Positions 9,642-22,263 are shown, numbered from the stretch's first letter. The stretch: DNA of 64,000 bases from Phycisphaeraceae bacterium (GCA_019636535.1 JAHBXK010000001.1:278353-342352); one strand, 5' to 3'. Notes: generated by a model not told the origin, from the letters alone. A program made the numbers and translations.

Positions 9642-9716
9642 TGCCGAGGGGCGGACTCGAACCGCCGACCTCCGGGTTATGAATCCAGCGCTCTAAACCA
9701 GCTGAGCTACCTCGGC
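9642..9716 (-). tRNA. tRNA-Met (CAU anticodon)
   Basis: 75 bases fold as a standard cloverleaf: acceptor GCCGAGG pairing with CCTCGGC, D-arm GCTCAGCTGGTTTAGAGC, anticodon loop TTCATAA, variable AGGTC, and T-arm GGCGGTTCGAGTCCGCC. The anticodon CAT is at 9681-9679. The D-arm and stem resemble elongator tRNA-Met rather than the initiator, which has a C-A mismatch at the acceptor end. A CAU tRNA for Ile (lysidine-modified) cannot be excluded from sequence alone. The anticodon stem has one A-C opposition. The gene ends in AC without an encoded full CCA. Confidence 0.95.
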
Positions 9717-9766
9717 GTGCCGACGATTCTAGGTACCGGGCTCCCCCCCGCCAAGACCGAAACGAG

Positions 9767-10102
9767 TCAATCGACCCCATCGGCTCGCGACACGCGCGCT
9801 TCCTGTCCCGAACGATCCGCCGGGGGCTGGATGTTCACCCCCCCACTCTCCGCTGGCGGCAGCGACGACGATGCCCCGGAACTGCTCTTGGCGGAAACCT
9901 GCGAGTGCACGGATTGTCGGGTCGAGGCTGTTTCCACCTCTTCCTCGATCCCCTTGATCCCCTTCTTGAACTCGACGATCCCCCGACCCAAACTACGACC
10001 CACTTCGGGTAAACGCCTGCCGAACAAAAGCAGGGCAACCAGGATAATCGCGCCAATCTCGAGTGGCGACAGATTTCCAATAAACCCCAACTGGGTAAAC
10101 AT
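9767..10102 (-). CDS. tatA: Twin-arginine translocase subunit TatA/TatE
   Basis: 111 residues. A short periplasmic N-terminus leads into the single membrane helix (LSPLEIGAIILVALLLFG), then the hinge RRLPEVGRSLGRG and the amphipathic helix IVEFKKGIKGIEEEVE, all typical of TatA. The C-terminal 55 residues are a Ser/Pro-rich, disordered tail. TatA polymerises to let folded proteins with RR signal peptides cross the inner membrane. A ribosome site AAGGA precedes the ATG by a good distance. No tatC is in the window. Confidence 0.93.
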   Translation of the reverse strand: MFTQLGFIGNLSPLEIGAIILVALLLFGRRLPEVGRSLGRGIVEFKKGIKGIEEEVETASTRQSVHSQVSAKSSSGASSSLPPAESGGVNIQPPADRSGQEARVSRADGVD

Positions 10103-10221
10103 GAACGCGTCCTTGCCCTGCGGGCGTTGTTGTCATTCAAGCCCCAAGCAACCCCACAGTCAACGCGGGCAGGGGATCCTGATTGCCCTTCCAATCGGCC
10201 GGAATGGTCCCCCCGCCTCGA

Positions 10222-13646
<3,425 letters not shown>

Positions 13647-13711
13647 GCACCTCCCGCCCGCATTCGACCGATAGGCACGCCCGTCACCTCAGTTCTTCTC
13701 GCAACACAGCC

Positions 13712-14302
13712 ATGCAGAACATCGAGTACAAGGCCGAACTCCGGGACACCGATCTGGCCCGCGCACTCTGCGGTTCGTTCGCCGCGCATCCCGTTTCGGT
13801 GCTCGAGCAGATCGACACCTACTACCGAGTTCCCGATGCCAAGCTCAAGCGCCGTGAGTGTGTCGGCTACGAGCCCGAGTGGATCTTCTACAGCCGGCCG
13901 AACCGCCTGCAACCCAAACTCAGCAACTTCACCATCTACTCCGATGCCCAGGCTCGCATGCGCTTCGGCACCCAGCCGCTCCCGGTGCGTTGCATCATCC
14001 GCAAGAAGCGAGAACTCTACATGACCACGTCCGGCGTGCGGATCCACCTCGACGAGGTTGAGGGGATCGGCGCGTTCATCGAGTTCGAGGCCCTGATCTG
14101 CCCCGAGCGCAACCTCGGAGAGTGCCACCGCGAAATCGAACGACTCAAGCGCGCCTTCGCGCCCGCGATGGGTGAGCCGATCTCTTCAGGCTACGCCGAC
14201 CTGTGCGACGAAGACTCTGCTCCAACCGCCGATTCGTCATCGCGACCGACACAAGCAGAGCCGCCCGCCTCGAGCGACGGAGCCGATGCGCCCTGCGAGT
14301 GA
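13712..14302 (+). CDS. CYTH-domain protein (CyaB/thiamine-triphosphatase-like)
   Basis: 196 residues. It begins MQNIEYKAELRD, a variant of the CYTH signature, and continues with QIDTYYRVPDAKLKRRE, then CIIRKKRELYMT and GAFIEFEALI, which together supply the alternating charged residues of the triphosphate tunnel fold. The last 30 residues are a Ser/Asp/Ala-rich tail. CYTH enzymes bind triphosphate-containing substrates (adenylate cyclase class IV, thiamine triphosphatase, tripolyphosphatase); the substrate here is unknown. It starts 65 bases after ligA. No strong ribosome site is visible. Confidence 0.8.
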   Translation: MQNIEYKAELRDTDLARALCGSFAAHPVSVLEQIDTYYRVPDAKLKRRECVGYEPEWIFYSRPNRLQPKLSNFTIYSDAQARMRFGTQPLPVRCIIRKKRELYMTTSGVRIHLDEVEGIGAFIEFEALICPERNLGECHREIERLKRAFAPAMGEPISSGYADLCDEDSAPTADSSSRPTQAEPPASSDGADAPCE

Positions 14303-14363
14303 GTGTTCGTATCACGCAACGCTCAGCGCACTGAATCGAGCGGTCGCCCCGATCACATCCCGC

Positions 14364-15254
14364 TCAGAAACCAGCATCACCCGCCGCCAATTGCGCGGCA
14401 CCCCGAGCGGCGTGGAACTCGTCATCCCCAACCTCCAGCCGCCAGCCCGGCCTTGCGAGGCCCGTCAGGCCATCCCGCACTCGCGCGTCCAGATCGTGGA
14501 GCAGCGGCCTGAGCGCCAACCCAACACCGCCCAAGAGCACCACACGGTCCGGACGGTAGATCGCATGCCCAACACGGATCGCCCGAGCGAGCGCTTCCAG
14601 CGGAGCCGAATCAACGCGCAATCGACCGATCCACTCCGCGGGGTTTGTTCCCAGTCTCGCAGCAAGAGCTCTCGCACCGATGTACGCCTCCAGCCCGCCC
14701 CGCCCGCCGTCCGGCCCGACCGGCCTTCGATCCGCCTCGGTCTCGATCGAGACGTCTATCTGGCCGAAGTGCCCCGGCGAGTCCCCGGAGACTCGCAACG
14801 GACATCCGTCATCAAGCACGCAGGCGCCAACGCCCGTGCCCAGGGAGAGCGAAAGCACACGCCCCGTCCGACCGTGCGTTCTCACCCAATCCTCCGCCGC
14901 CGCGCGAGCATCGCTGACCACACGGCAACGAAACTCATCCCCGAACCGCGCGAGCGCACGCACCGACTCGGGCAAGAGACGATCGATCGGCACACCCTCC
15001 AACCCCGGCAGGTTGACCGACCGAACCACCGCCCGACGGTCGGGGTCATACACGCCCGGTAGGCAGACACCGACCCCTCCGACCTCGTGCACGCTGCGAT
15101 CAAGCCGCTCGACGGTCTCGGCCACCGATCTCGCGATTGCCCCGGCGTCGGGTCGGTCGTACACCGACGAGGCGCAGACCCACCACGCACCGTCTGCCTC
15201 GCCGACAGCGCATTTCACGCGAGTCCCACCGATGTCGACACCGAGCAACGCCAT
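14364..15254 (-). CDS. ROK-family sugar kinase-like protein lacking the zinc cysteines
   Basis: 296 residues starting MALLGVDIGGTRVKCAVGE, the phosphate-1 loop of the ASKHA fold. The adenosine/phosphate-2 motif LSLSLGTGVGACVLDDG and the catalytic-Asp region VVSDARAAAEDW are present. The normal ROK zinc signature CxCGxxGCxE is replaced by GPDGGRGGLE, so all three cysteines are gone. ROK proteins phosphorylate sugars such as glucose, fructose or N-acetylmannosamine; no DNA-binding domain is present, so this is a kinase-type member rather than a repressor. Substrate unknown. It lies downstream of a secreted dockerin-type protein in the same direction and converges with the CYTH gene. Confidence 0.82.
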   Translation of the reverse strand: MALLGVDIGGTRVKCAVGEADGAWWVCASSVYDRPDAGAIARSVAETVERLDRSVHEVGGVGVCLPGVYDPDRRAVVRSVNLPGLEGVPIDRLLPESVRALARFGDEFRCRVVSDARAAAEDWVRTHGRTGRVLSLSLGTGVGACVLDDGCPLRVSGDSPGHFGQIDVSIETEADRRPVGPDGGRGGLEAYIGARALAARLGTNPAEWIGRLRVDSAPLEALARAIRVGHAIYRPDRVVLLGGVGLALRPLLHDLDARVRDGLTGLARPGWRLEVGDDEFHAARGAAQLAAGDAGF

Positions 15255-15372
15255 ACCCGCAGCGTACCACGCCGCCGAGCCGTCGCGGAGCCACGGACAT
15301 CAACAATGTCCGACGACCGGCAGGCCGCGCACAGAGCAGCAACAGCCCGCAATTCGCACTCGACCGCTCGCT

Positions 15373-17040
15373 TCAATTCGGAGGTGGGCAACCGCCGCCA
15401 AGCGCGGGACTCCACTGGCCGAGAAAGTCAAGCAAGTCGGCCAGATCAACAACCCCGTCCCCATTCGCGTCTCCGTCCAGACACTCTCCGACTTGGCCCA
15501 GGTTCGTCCCCCAACCCGACAAGAAATCGAGCAGGTCCGCCAGATCGATCACGCCGTCGGCGTTCATGTCCGCCATGCAGGGTCGGGTCAGTTGCTTGAT
15601 CAAGAGCGCCTTGCCTATCTGTACGTCGAGTTCGTCCTTGAGATTCACCACGACCAGCAGTTTCAAGTCCGGTGTCAGCGCTGCGTCATCGAAGAAGAAG
15701 TTGCGAATGAACACGTTGGGTTCGGCGATGCCATCGCCGTCCAGATCGACCGGATCGTTCGAGCGAAGCACGACCGATCGACCGTTGAGCACCAGCACGC
15801 CGCTCAATCGCTCGTCGAACACGTCCGAAGCGCCGCCGACAATGTAGTCGCCCACGCCGTTGCCGATGCTCGTGAAGTACACCGCGGGCGTAAAGGGTCT
15901 GATCGACCAATGCTCGAAGTCGCAAGGCGTCAGCGGATCGCCGACCGTCGCGACAGTCGAGCCGTTGCGCGTCACCCAGTACTGATTGATCGCCGAGTTC
16001 ACGCCGCGAACAAACCACGAGCCGTCCATGCCCATGTTGGTCTCGCCGATCCCGCCCGACGAATGCGTCCCGATCGGGAAGTCGAACCCCGAGCCGGACA
16101 GGATCGAGCCTTCCTGCATGACAACCTCGCCATCGACCACGATCGCGCGGTCGCGGCTCGCATCCGTCGCCAGCGTGACACCCTCTACCCATCGCGTGCC
16201 ATCGGCAGACCGGTAGTACCGCGTATCGCGCAGTTCGTTGATCACCGCGCCGGGATCATCAACCTGCCCGCCCGGCACCGTCTCGCCCTTCCTCGCAACC
16301 AGCGTCTCGCCGAACCAGATCGCCGTGTTCAGCGCGGTCGTCGTGCCGCCGAGTGTTGAATAGAACGAAACAACCCCGCCGTGCGTCATCGAGACGCTGT
16401 CGAGCGTCGCGCCGAACGTCACACCATCTCCGCCCAGGCCGAACGCCGGGCTGCCCTCCCGCGCCACGAGCGTAAATGCCGGCGGCTCTCCCGGCATCAA
16501 CGGTCCCATCCGCACCACAACCTCGTCCGCACTCGTCACGTTCGACGTGTTGGCGCTAAACGCCACCTGCCCCGCGTTGTTCACCGACAGATTCCGGCGG
16601 ATCGTCTCGAACACCTCGCCATTCACCCACGGCGGATCGCCGGGCGCTGGCTGCCCGGCGACGATCACCGCTCGCGTCGAGGCGAACGCCCCGGCGTTCC
16701 CCCCTGCGCCAAGCCCGGATGTTGGCCCGACCAGCAGGATGTTTCTCGAGGCCGAACCTGGACTCCCCGCAACCATCGCCCAGTGCGCCCCGTTCGGACT
16801 CACGTACGGTCGAACAAAGTTCGAAAAGTTCAGCGGACTCCCACCAACCTCCACCGGCACGGCCAACGACGGATCACCGGCCAGATTCGAGAACAGCACG
16901 GTGGGCAACGACTGCGCCAACGACTCATGCGCCGACCCCCCAACGAGCACAAACGCAGCCGACGCAAGGATCAAGCGCCCAACGCCGACTCTGGTGTTTT
17001 TCCGAGAGCCGCTCGACAACAACGATTGAATCGCACGCAT
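15373..17040 (-). CDS. Secreted beta-rich protein with C-terminal dockerin-like tail
   Basis: 555 residues. A signal peptide covers residues 1-43 (hydrophobic ILASAAFVLVGG, cleavage near SLAQS). The body, residues about 45-485, is Gly/Asn/Thr-rich with repeating short strands. The C-terminal 70 residues contain two dockerin-like calcium-loop units, DMNADGVIDLADLLDFLSGW and DANGDGVVDLADLLDFLGQW, and end in GGGCPPPN. This tail type is common in Phycisphaerae and is presumed to localise proteins at the surface. The ribosome site AGAGGAGCGACC before the ATG is strong. It is a paralogue of the protein at 25251-26678 (shared GxDWV/ILGDNAV-like and QEGxxxxGSGF-like phrases, DLDGDGIxEPNVFI near the end) but with a different anchor. 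Function unknown. Confidence 0.85.
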   Translation of the reverse strand: MRAIQSLLSSGSRKNTRVGVGRLILASAAFVLVGGSAHESLAQSLPTVLFSNLAGDPSLAVPVEVGGSPLNFSNFVRPYVSPNGAHWAMVAGSPGSASRNILLVGPTSGLGAGGNAGAFASTRAVIVAGQPAPGDPPWVNGEVFETIRRNLSVNNAGQVAFSANTSNVTSADEVVVRMGPLMPGEPPAFTLVAREGSPAFGLGGDGVTFGATLDSVSMTHGGVVSFYSTLGGTTTALNTAIWFGETLVARKGETVPGGQVDDPGAVINELRDTRYYRSADGTRWVEGVTLATDASRDRAIVVDGEVVMQEGSILSGSGFDFPIGTHSSGGIGETNMGMDGSWFVRGVNSAINQYWVTRNGSTVATVGDPLTPCDFEHWSIRPFTPAVYFTSIGNGVGDYIVGGASDVFDERLSGVLVLNGRSVVLRSNDPVDLDGDGIAEPNVFIRNFFFDDAALTPDLKLLVVVNLKDELDVQIGKALLIKQLTRPCMADMNADGVIDLADLLDFLSGWGTNLGQVGECLDGDANGDGVVDLADLLDFLGQWSPALGGGCPPPN

Positions 17041-17093
17041 GGTCGCTCCTCTTCACAGACTCACTCGCCCCACCCAACCATCTCTTGGACCAG

Positions 17094-17654
17094 TCAAGTA
17101 CGGAACCGAGCCCATGTCAGTTGCATGTGGACGTTGACATACGTTCGACCGTCCGCCGTTCGCAGAGCCTCCGGCTCCAAGCCCCACGCGACGAAGCCCA
17201 ATGACTCGTACAGCCGCTCCGCTGCGCTCGCCGCACCGTCCGACATCCGGCTCACGCTCAACTCAACAACCTCGATCGCCGGGCCCACCCACTCCTTCGC
17301 CGCCATGATCGCCGCCACGGTCACCGCCCGTCCCAACCCCCGCCCGCGTGCCTCGGGCCGTGTGTACACACCGTAGATCGAGGCGATGTGCCGCCGCTTC
17401 AACCGCGGCTCGCGCATCACGCCGCCAACGGCCAAAATCCTCCCCCCACCCCCGACCTCTCGAACGCCGAACGTTGCTTGTTCTCTTTCAGACAACGACT
17501 TGCGGACGTTCTCCACGTCGCGCATGCGGTCGTCCTCCGGGCTCGAGGCAAACGCCCACGGCGACTCCGTGAGGCTGCTGCGCCGAAGGTCCATGAACGC
17601 ATCGGCATCCTTCAACCCGAGCCGCACGACGGTCGCTGAACTGTCTGATCGCAT
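17094..17654 (-). CDS. GNAT-family N-acetyltransferase
   Basis: 186 residues from the ATG at 17654 (MRSDSSATVVRLGLKDADAF). An earlier in-frame start would overlap the upstream gene and adds no domain. The acetyl-CoA pyrophosphate-binding motif is seen as YTRPEARGRGLGRAV, preceded by the beta4 strand IASIYGVYT and followed by AAERLYESLGFVAWGLEPEAL, the typical end of the fold. The early part RRSSLTESPWAFASSPEDD resembles small-molecule acetyltransferases. Substrate unknown. It is only eight bases downstream of the membrane protein gene at 17663-18835, so the two are probably cotranscribed. Confidence 0.85.
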   Translation of the reverse strand: MRSDSSATVVRLGLKDADAFMDLRRSSLTESPWAFASSPEDDRMRDVENVRKSLSEREQATFGVREVGGGGRILAVGGVMREPRLKRRHIASIYGVYTRPEARGRGLGRAVTVAAIMAAKEWVGPAIEVVELSVSRMSDGAASAAERLYESLGFVAWGLEPEALRTADGRTYVNVHMQLTWARFRT

Positions 17655-17662
17655 GCCCTTGC

Positions 17663-18835
17663 TCACGATTGCGCTGTGGCGGTCCCCTCCACCGTCCCCG
17701 GCATCCAGATCTCGCTCGGATCCTGCCCATCGCACACCCGCCGCATCGCCAGATAAAGCATCGTGGCGCTGCACCAATACAAACTCACCAAGTACGCCGA
17801 CAGCACCAGCCCCGGCATCGCCGACCACAACCGGATCAGCCAACTCGCCGCTCCGGCCGTGCCATCCAATCCCTTCTCACCCAGAATCGACTTGCGACCA
17901 CGCGGCCCGGCCCATTCCATCGCAGCCCCCGCGGTCACGTCCTGCATCAGTTTCACCACAATACCCGCCACCAGCACCACAATCGCCGCCTGAACCAGCA
18001 GAATGAACAGGTATATGACCAGCCGCAGCGGCTTGGCGAGCACGTACGCGTAGCCGTGCTGAATGGCGTCCACCGCGTCCACCCCATCACACGCCACCGC
18101 GGGTACCAGCATGCCGTGCCCAAGCACGTACGCGATCGAGACCACCGCCACAACCAGCCCAGTCGCCAAGAACAGCCCCCAGCCGAGCGCACCCACGAGG
18201 TTCAGCACCGGCACCCCCATCAGCGCCCACGCTCCCGCCGCGATCACCAGGCACAGCGACCAAATGACCACCAGCGGAATCGCGAGCGCACCGAACAGAC
18301 TGAGCCACTTCCCGGCCGCAAATCCCAACCCCTGCGGCCAGGTGATCCGCAGCCCCTGCGCAAAGTCGCAAGCGGCCATCCGCGAGATCGCCCCGCCCAT
18401 CAACGCCGTCCACGCCAGCAGGATCGGCACCGCCACCACCATCATCCACGGCGATTGAGAGATCAGCCCGCCCGGACCCGAAACAAACATGCGGTACGAC
18501 GCGGTGCACACCAGCCCCACGTCCATCTGCGTGACGCCCTTGCGGAGAGCTGAGGTCTGTCTGCTCACATCACGAGAGAGATAGTCGCCCAGCGCGTTCT
18601 GGTTCGGACGCGAGTCGATCAGGTCCGCCCCCCCCACGATCACCGCGACGCCGATCAGAAAGATGAACGCAAGCCCGATCCTCGCCGGTCGCAGCGCCAG
18701 CCTCGGCGCCTCAAGCAACCTCGGCCACGTCAACTGCTCCCAGAAGTCAGCCAGCGTCATCGGCGCGAGAGTGCCCGACGGCGCGGGCGTGCGAGCGGCG
18801 GAAGTCGGCCCCGGGTTGGAGGGTGTCGCGTTCAT
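17663..18835 (-). CDS. Polytopic inner-membrane protein, unknown function
   Basis: 390 residues from the ATG at 18835, which has AGGA eight bases before it; an ATG three codons earlier is an alternative. The N-terminal 25 residues are Pro/Ser/Thr-rich, followed by ADFWEQLTWPRLLEAPRLAL and five to six hydrophobic segments (about 55-75, 130-150, 180-200, 210-260, 290-320, 355-375). I do not recognise the family with certainty; it looks like the large uncharacterised planctomycete integral membrane proteins with YckC/RDD-like layout. It is divergent from the membrane protein at 18936, about 100 bases away. Confidence 0.65.
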   Translation of the reverse strand: MNATPSNPGPTSAARTPAPSGTLAPMTLADFWEQLTWPRLLEAPRLALRPARIGLAFIFLIGVAVIVGGADLIDSRPNQNALGDYLSRDVSRQTSALRKGVTQMDVGLVCTASYRMFVSGPGGLISQSPWMMVVAVPILLAWTALMGGAISRMAACDFAQGLRITWPQGLGFAAGKWLSLFGALAIPLVVIWSLCLVIAAGAWALMGVPVLNLVGALGWGLFLATGLVVAVVSIAYVLGHGMLVPAVACDGVDAVDAIQHGYAYVLAKPLRLVIYLFILLVQAAIVVLVAGIVVKLMQDVTAGAAMEWAGPRGRKSILGEKGLDGTAGAASWLIRLWSAMPGLVLSAYLVSLYWCSATMLYLAMRRVCDGQDPSEIWMPGTVEGTATAQS

Positions 18836-18935
18836 GTCGTCCATCCTAAGCGATCCACCCGCCCTGTCTCGCTTCGCGACAGTCAATCCGCTACGACATC
18901 ACGATGCCAAGCCCGCCCACACCCTATGCTCGGAG

Positions 18936-19865
18936 ATGCAGCAAGCCGTGCTCCGCTGGACTCTGCCACTCGCCGCCCTCTTGGCGGTCGGTCCGATCGC
19001 GTGGATGCTCACGAGCCACCTGCAAGGCCCGGATGGAGCCAGCCAGGCCTCACTCCTGCTCTCAACAAGCCCGGTCCTGGGCCTGCTCTGCGGTATCGGC
19101 GTCATGTTCATCGCCGGCGGATACGGCCTGCTCACCGCTCGCCTGATCGGCCCACACTTCGGCCTCTTCTCCACCGGCCTCATCCTCGCCTGGGCCGCAT
19201 GGGGCACGGGCGCCATCGATGCCATCGCCCGCTCGCAGACCACGCTCGCCGCCGGACCGCCGAATTCAAAGTCGTTCTTCTTGCGCATCGCGATCGAAGC
19301 GGCCGTCCTCGCGCCACTCGCCGTCGGTGCAGCGTGGGCGATGATCCGCTTCGGCAAGCCCCCCACACCCAACCCCGCCGCTCACCATCCACACCCGCCG
19401 GAGCCGAGCAGCCTGTCTGACCCGCGCGCACTCCTCGGTTTCGTCGCCACGGCGGTGGTCGGCGGCGTGCTCGCGTGGCTAGTGGCCCAGGAGTCGTCCA
19501 AAGGTCAGACGTTCGCCGCCGCGGCCTTCGCGGGCCTCTTCGGCGCTGTCGCCGGGCGGTTGGCCGCCGCGCACGTCTCCGGCGCTGCGTTCGTTGCGGG
19601 AATCGCGGCACTCGGTGTGATCGGGCCCATCGTGGCGCTGTCGATGGGCGGCCCGAGCGGCACCGCGGGCGCTGTAGCCGGCGGCGCACTCCGTCTGGCC
19701 GCGTCGGGCCAACTGTTCAACCTCGCCCGACCCCTGCCGCTCGATTGGCTCGCGGGCGCATTTGTCGGTGTGCCGATCGGGCTGAGTTGGGCGGCATCCA
19801 TGATCGTGCACCACCACCACGACCAGCCGCACACCAGGCCGAGCGATCGTCGCTCCACCGTCTGA
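18936..19865 (+). CDS. Hydrophobic membrane protein, unknown function
   Basis: 309 residues from MQQAVLRWTLPLAALLAVG at 18936. The frame is open upstream, but that part is antisense to the divergent gene. There are about eight hydrophobic segments rich in Ala and Gly (for example GIGVMFIAGGYGLLTARLIG and GLFGAVAGRLAAAHV) separated by a short polar loop with histidines and prolines (residues about 148-160). The C-terminus is a His/Arg-rich tail. No family recognised. It is followed 14 bases later by an SDR-like gene and probably shares its transcript. Confidence 0.6.
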   Translation: MQQAVLRWTLPLAALLAVGPIAWMLTSHLQGPDGASQASLLLSTSPVLGLLCGIGVMFIAGGYGLLTARLIGPHFGLFSTGLILAWAAWGTGAIDAIARSQTTLAAGPPNSKSFFLRIAIEAAVLAPLAVGAAWAMIRFGKPPTPNPAAHHPHPPEPSSLSDPRALLGFVATAVVGGVLAWLVAQESSKGQTFAAAAFAGLFGAVAGRLAAAHVSGAAFVAGIAALGVIGPIVALSMGGPSGTAGAVAGGALRLAASGQLFNLARPLPLDWLAGAFVGVPIGLSWAASMIVHHHHDQPHTRPSDRRSTV

Positions 19866-19879
19866 CCTCGCTCCGAGTC

Positions 19880-20458
19880 ATGCCACGCCCGCCCGCCAAA
19901 AGGGCCCTCGCGATCGGCGGAACCGGAATGCTCCGCGGCGTCTGCGTGCACCTCGCGGGATTGTGCGAATCGACCGTCGTGCTCGCTCGATCACGCGCAG
20001 GTCTAGAGCAAACCGCCCAACTCGCCGCACCGCACACACATCGAATACGCTCCATCGCGGCCGACTACTCCGATGCGCCCACGTTCACTGCGTTGCTGCG
20101 CAACCACGTAGATGCGCACGGCCGCTTCGATCTCGCGGTCTGCTGGATCCACGCCCACTCCGCACGCCCCGCTCTCCAGTCCGTTCTCGAAGTCATGGCC
20201 GAACGGTCCAGAGTCGTTCATGTGGTTGGTTCAGCAAGCCGAGACTCATCCGAGCCCGCTCTCGCTCCCGAGCACCGAGAATCACTGATCTCCAGCCAGA
20301 TCGCCTACCAACGCGTCTTGCTCGGGTTCGTGATCGAGCCGGCCGGCTCGCGATGGCTCACGCACGACGAAATCAGCCACGGCGTCATCAGCGCAATCGA
20401 AGGCCCACCCGAAGACTCGACCATCGGCACGCTGTCTCCATGGGACGAGCGGCCCTGA
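19880..20458 (+). CDS. Short-chain dehydrogenase-like NAD(P)-binding protein
   Basis: 192 residues from ATG at 19880 (MPRPPAKRALAIGGTGMLRG). The GGTGMLRG run is a Rossmann dinucleotide-binding glycine motif, followed by VVLARSRAGLEQTA where the adenine ribose would be held. Compared with full SDRs (about 250 residues) it is short, and there is no clear YxxxK active site: the region SSQIAYQRVLLGF has Tyr but not the Lys four later. It resembles the small group of SDR-like proteins of unknown role. An Arg after the first strands hints at NADP preference. Function not assigned. Confidence 0.65.
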   Translation: MPRPPAKRALAIGGTGMLRGVCVHLAGLCESTVVLARSRAGLEQTAQLAAPHTHRIRSIAADYSDAPTFTALLRNHVDAHGRFDLAVCWIHAHSARPALQSVLEVMAERSRVVHVVGSASRDSSEPALAPEHRESLISSQIAYQRVLLGFVIEPAGSRWLTHDEISHGVISAIEGPPEDSTIGTLSPWDERP

Positions 20459-20466
20459 CGCTCACG

Positions 20467-22263
20467 TCAGTCGCCCGGCAATCGCAGGTGCTTCCGCGAT
20501 GCCAGCCTGTAAGCGCTCACGACTCCGAGAAACACCCAGACCAGGTTGTTTTTCGCCAGCACCCCGCGTCTGATCGAGAGCCACAAGTGATCCCACGGCA
20601 GCGACGACTGATGCCGATAGTCGCTCGTCATCGCCGTTGCGGGCACGGCCACGATCAACATCACCACCACGGTCAGGATCGCCGCAAAGGCGCCGAGCCC
20701 GCGCGAACCCGACGACAACCCGCGCACGCCCAGCGTGCCGATGATCGCACCCGTCGGCCAGATCAGCCAGTCCATGCGGTCCCACGCCAGCGTTGCCAAT
20801 CCCACCCACACCACGCCGCACGCCATCGCGGTGATCGCCGCCACGACGAACGCCTCCCCCGATGTGCGAGCCACGCTCCGCTCACTCGCCCCGCTTCGAT
20901 CAGGAAGCGTTCGCCTCTCGAGCGCTGGCCGGTCGTGCCCAAACGCCTCGCGCATCCATCCAAGCCGCTCGAACACCGATTCCGCCCCCCGCACGGCTCC
21001 GGGCTTCACACTTTCCTTCCGTTGGTCCGCCGCGGTTCGATAGTCAGCCACGTTGCGGAGGTAACGCGTCATCCTCGCCTCGGCACGGTCCGACCACGCC
21101 AAACCCAACTCGCCGTACGCCCGACGCAGTTCGCCGATCGGATCGGCGATCAGGTCCTGATACCGCACCCGGCTGATCGTCCGCTCAGATCGACCCGACT
21201 CCCCCCCGCGCCCGTCTGTATCGATCGACGCGGCGTCCTCCAAGAACCGCCGCTCCGTCAGGTCGTACTCCTCAACGATTCGCTCCCGAACCTCCGTCTC
21301 GCCCGGGCCATCGGCCAGCATGTACGGCCCGAACCGCCCGTGCATCGCCACGTTGGATCGAACCACGGCATCGGCATCGCGCGACAGGTGAATGAACCGC
21401 ACGCGATCAGCGCCGAACAACCGAACCAATTCTCCCACGCGGGCCGTGTGCGCGGGCGTCTTCATCAGCACCACGCGCGAGTTGCATAAGGCCGATCCCC
21501 TGCGAAACACCGAACGCACCGCATCCGCCCACTCGATCCGCTTCACGAACGACCACTGCGACCAGCGCCAACGCTCCATTTCGCGCTCCGACAGCCCTCG
21601 CAGGTCATGGAACCGCTTGTAGTGGTCCCAACTCCCCGGCACCACCATCCGACCCGGCATCGTGCAAGCCGCCGAGACGTTGTTCACCGCAAAGTCGTCC
21701 TCGGCGGGCCATTCCGGCCCGTACGCCACGTCGTCCTGCGGTCGAGTCCCTGCGAGGAATGGCACCAACAGCCACCGCGCTATGGTCCAACTCAGCACAA
21801 AGCCCGCCGGCGCAATCGCCTGATACCACCGCGGCGTCACGAACCGCTGATCAGCCGAGAGCAGATAGTGCATATGCGTTGTGCCGGATCGGTAGTACCC
21901 GAGCACGAAGAGAATCTTCGGCCCGTGTGCCGAACGAGCATCGCCGCCTTCGCGATCCGCACTCGCCCCTCGCCGATGCCAAACCCACTTCAGCACCGGC
22001 CACAACGCCAGCCGCTCCGGCAGGGTCAGCAACGTGCCGACCGCCGACGTGAACAACCCACCCGCGAGCCGGAGCCAGTATCGCGATCGAACTTGCCGCC
22101 ATGCGCCACACGTGCAGAGCACCCGAATCCACACGTCAAGGCTCGCCAGCGCCATGAAGTGTGGATGCGGGAACGCCGGCCACCAGGCGCGCGAACCCGC
22201 ACGCCCCTCGCCGTGCGCACCGCGCACCCGTGTCGATCCTGCTGCCGGTTCCTGTTCGCTCAT
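20467..22263 (-). CDS. Sulfotransferase with C-terminal membrane domain
   Basis: 598 residues from MSEQEPAAG at 22263; an ATG 15 codons earlier lies almost on the start of the divergent gene. Residues about 110-430 are a sulfotransferase domain: the PAPS 5'-phosphosulfate loop LFVLGYYRSGTTHMHYLL, SRVVLMKTPAHTARV, and the 3'-phosphate contact region RVRFIHLSRDADAVVRSNV. Residues about 475-560 form three or four membrane helices (AITAMACGVVWVGLATLAW and AFAAILTVVVMLIVAVPAT), followed by a short amphipathic tail. The N-terminal part before the PAPS loop also has a hydrophobic stretch. It probably transfers sulfate to a glycan or lipid at the membrane. Family firm, acceptor unknown. Confidence 0.85.
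   Translation of the reverse strand: MSEQEPAAGSTRVRGAHGEGRAGSRAWWPAFPHPHFMALASLDVWIRVLCTCGAWRQVRSRYWLRLAGGLFTSAVGTLLTLPERLALWPVLKWVWHRRGASADREGGDARSAHGPKILFVLGYYRSGTTHMHYLLSADQRFVTPRWYQAIAPAGFVLSWTIARWLLVPFLAGTRPQDDVAYGPEWPAEDDFAVNNVSAACTMPGRMVVPGSWDHYKRFHDLRGLSEREMERWRWSQWSFVKRIEWADAVRSVFRRGSALCNSRVVLMKTPAHTARVGELVRLFGADRVRFIHLSRDADAVVRSNVAMHGRFGPYMLADGPGETEVRERIVEEYDLTERRFLEDAASIDTDGRGGESGRSERTISRVRYQDLIADPIGELRRAYGELGLAWSDRAEARMTRYLRNVADYRTAADQRKESVKPGAVRGAESVFERLGWMREAFGHDRPALERRTLPDRSGASERSVARTSGEAFVVAAITAMACGVVWVGLATLAWDRMDWLIWPTGAIIGTLGVRGLSSGSRGLGAFAAILTVVVMLIVAVPATAMTSDYRHQSSLPWDHLWLSIRRGVLAKNNLVWVFLGVVSAYRLASRKHLRLPGD

Noticed and set aside
9511..9780. Longer start for hpt through the tRNA
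   Set aside because: The frame crosses the tRNA gene; the ATG/GTG near 9510 fits the family start.
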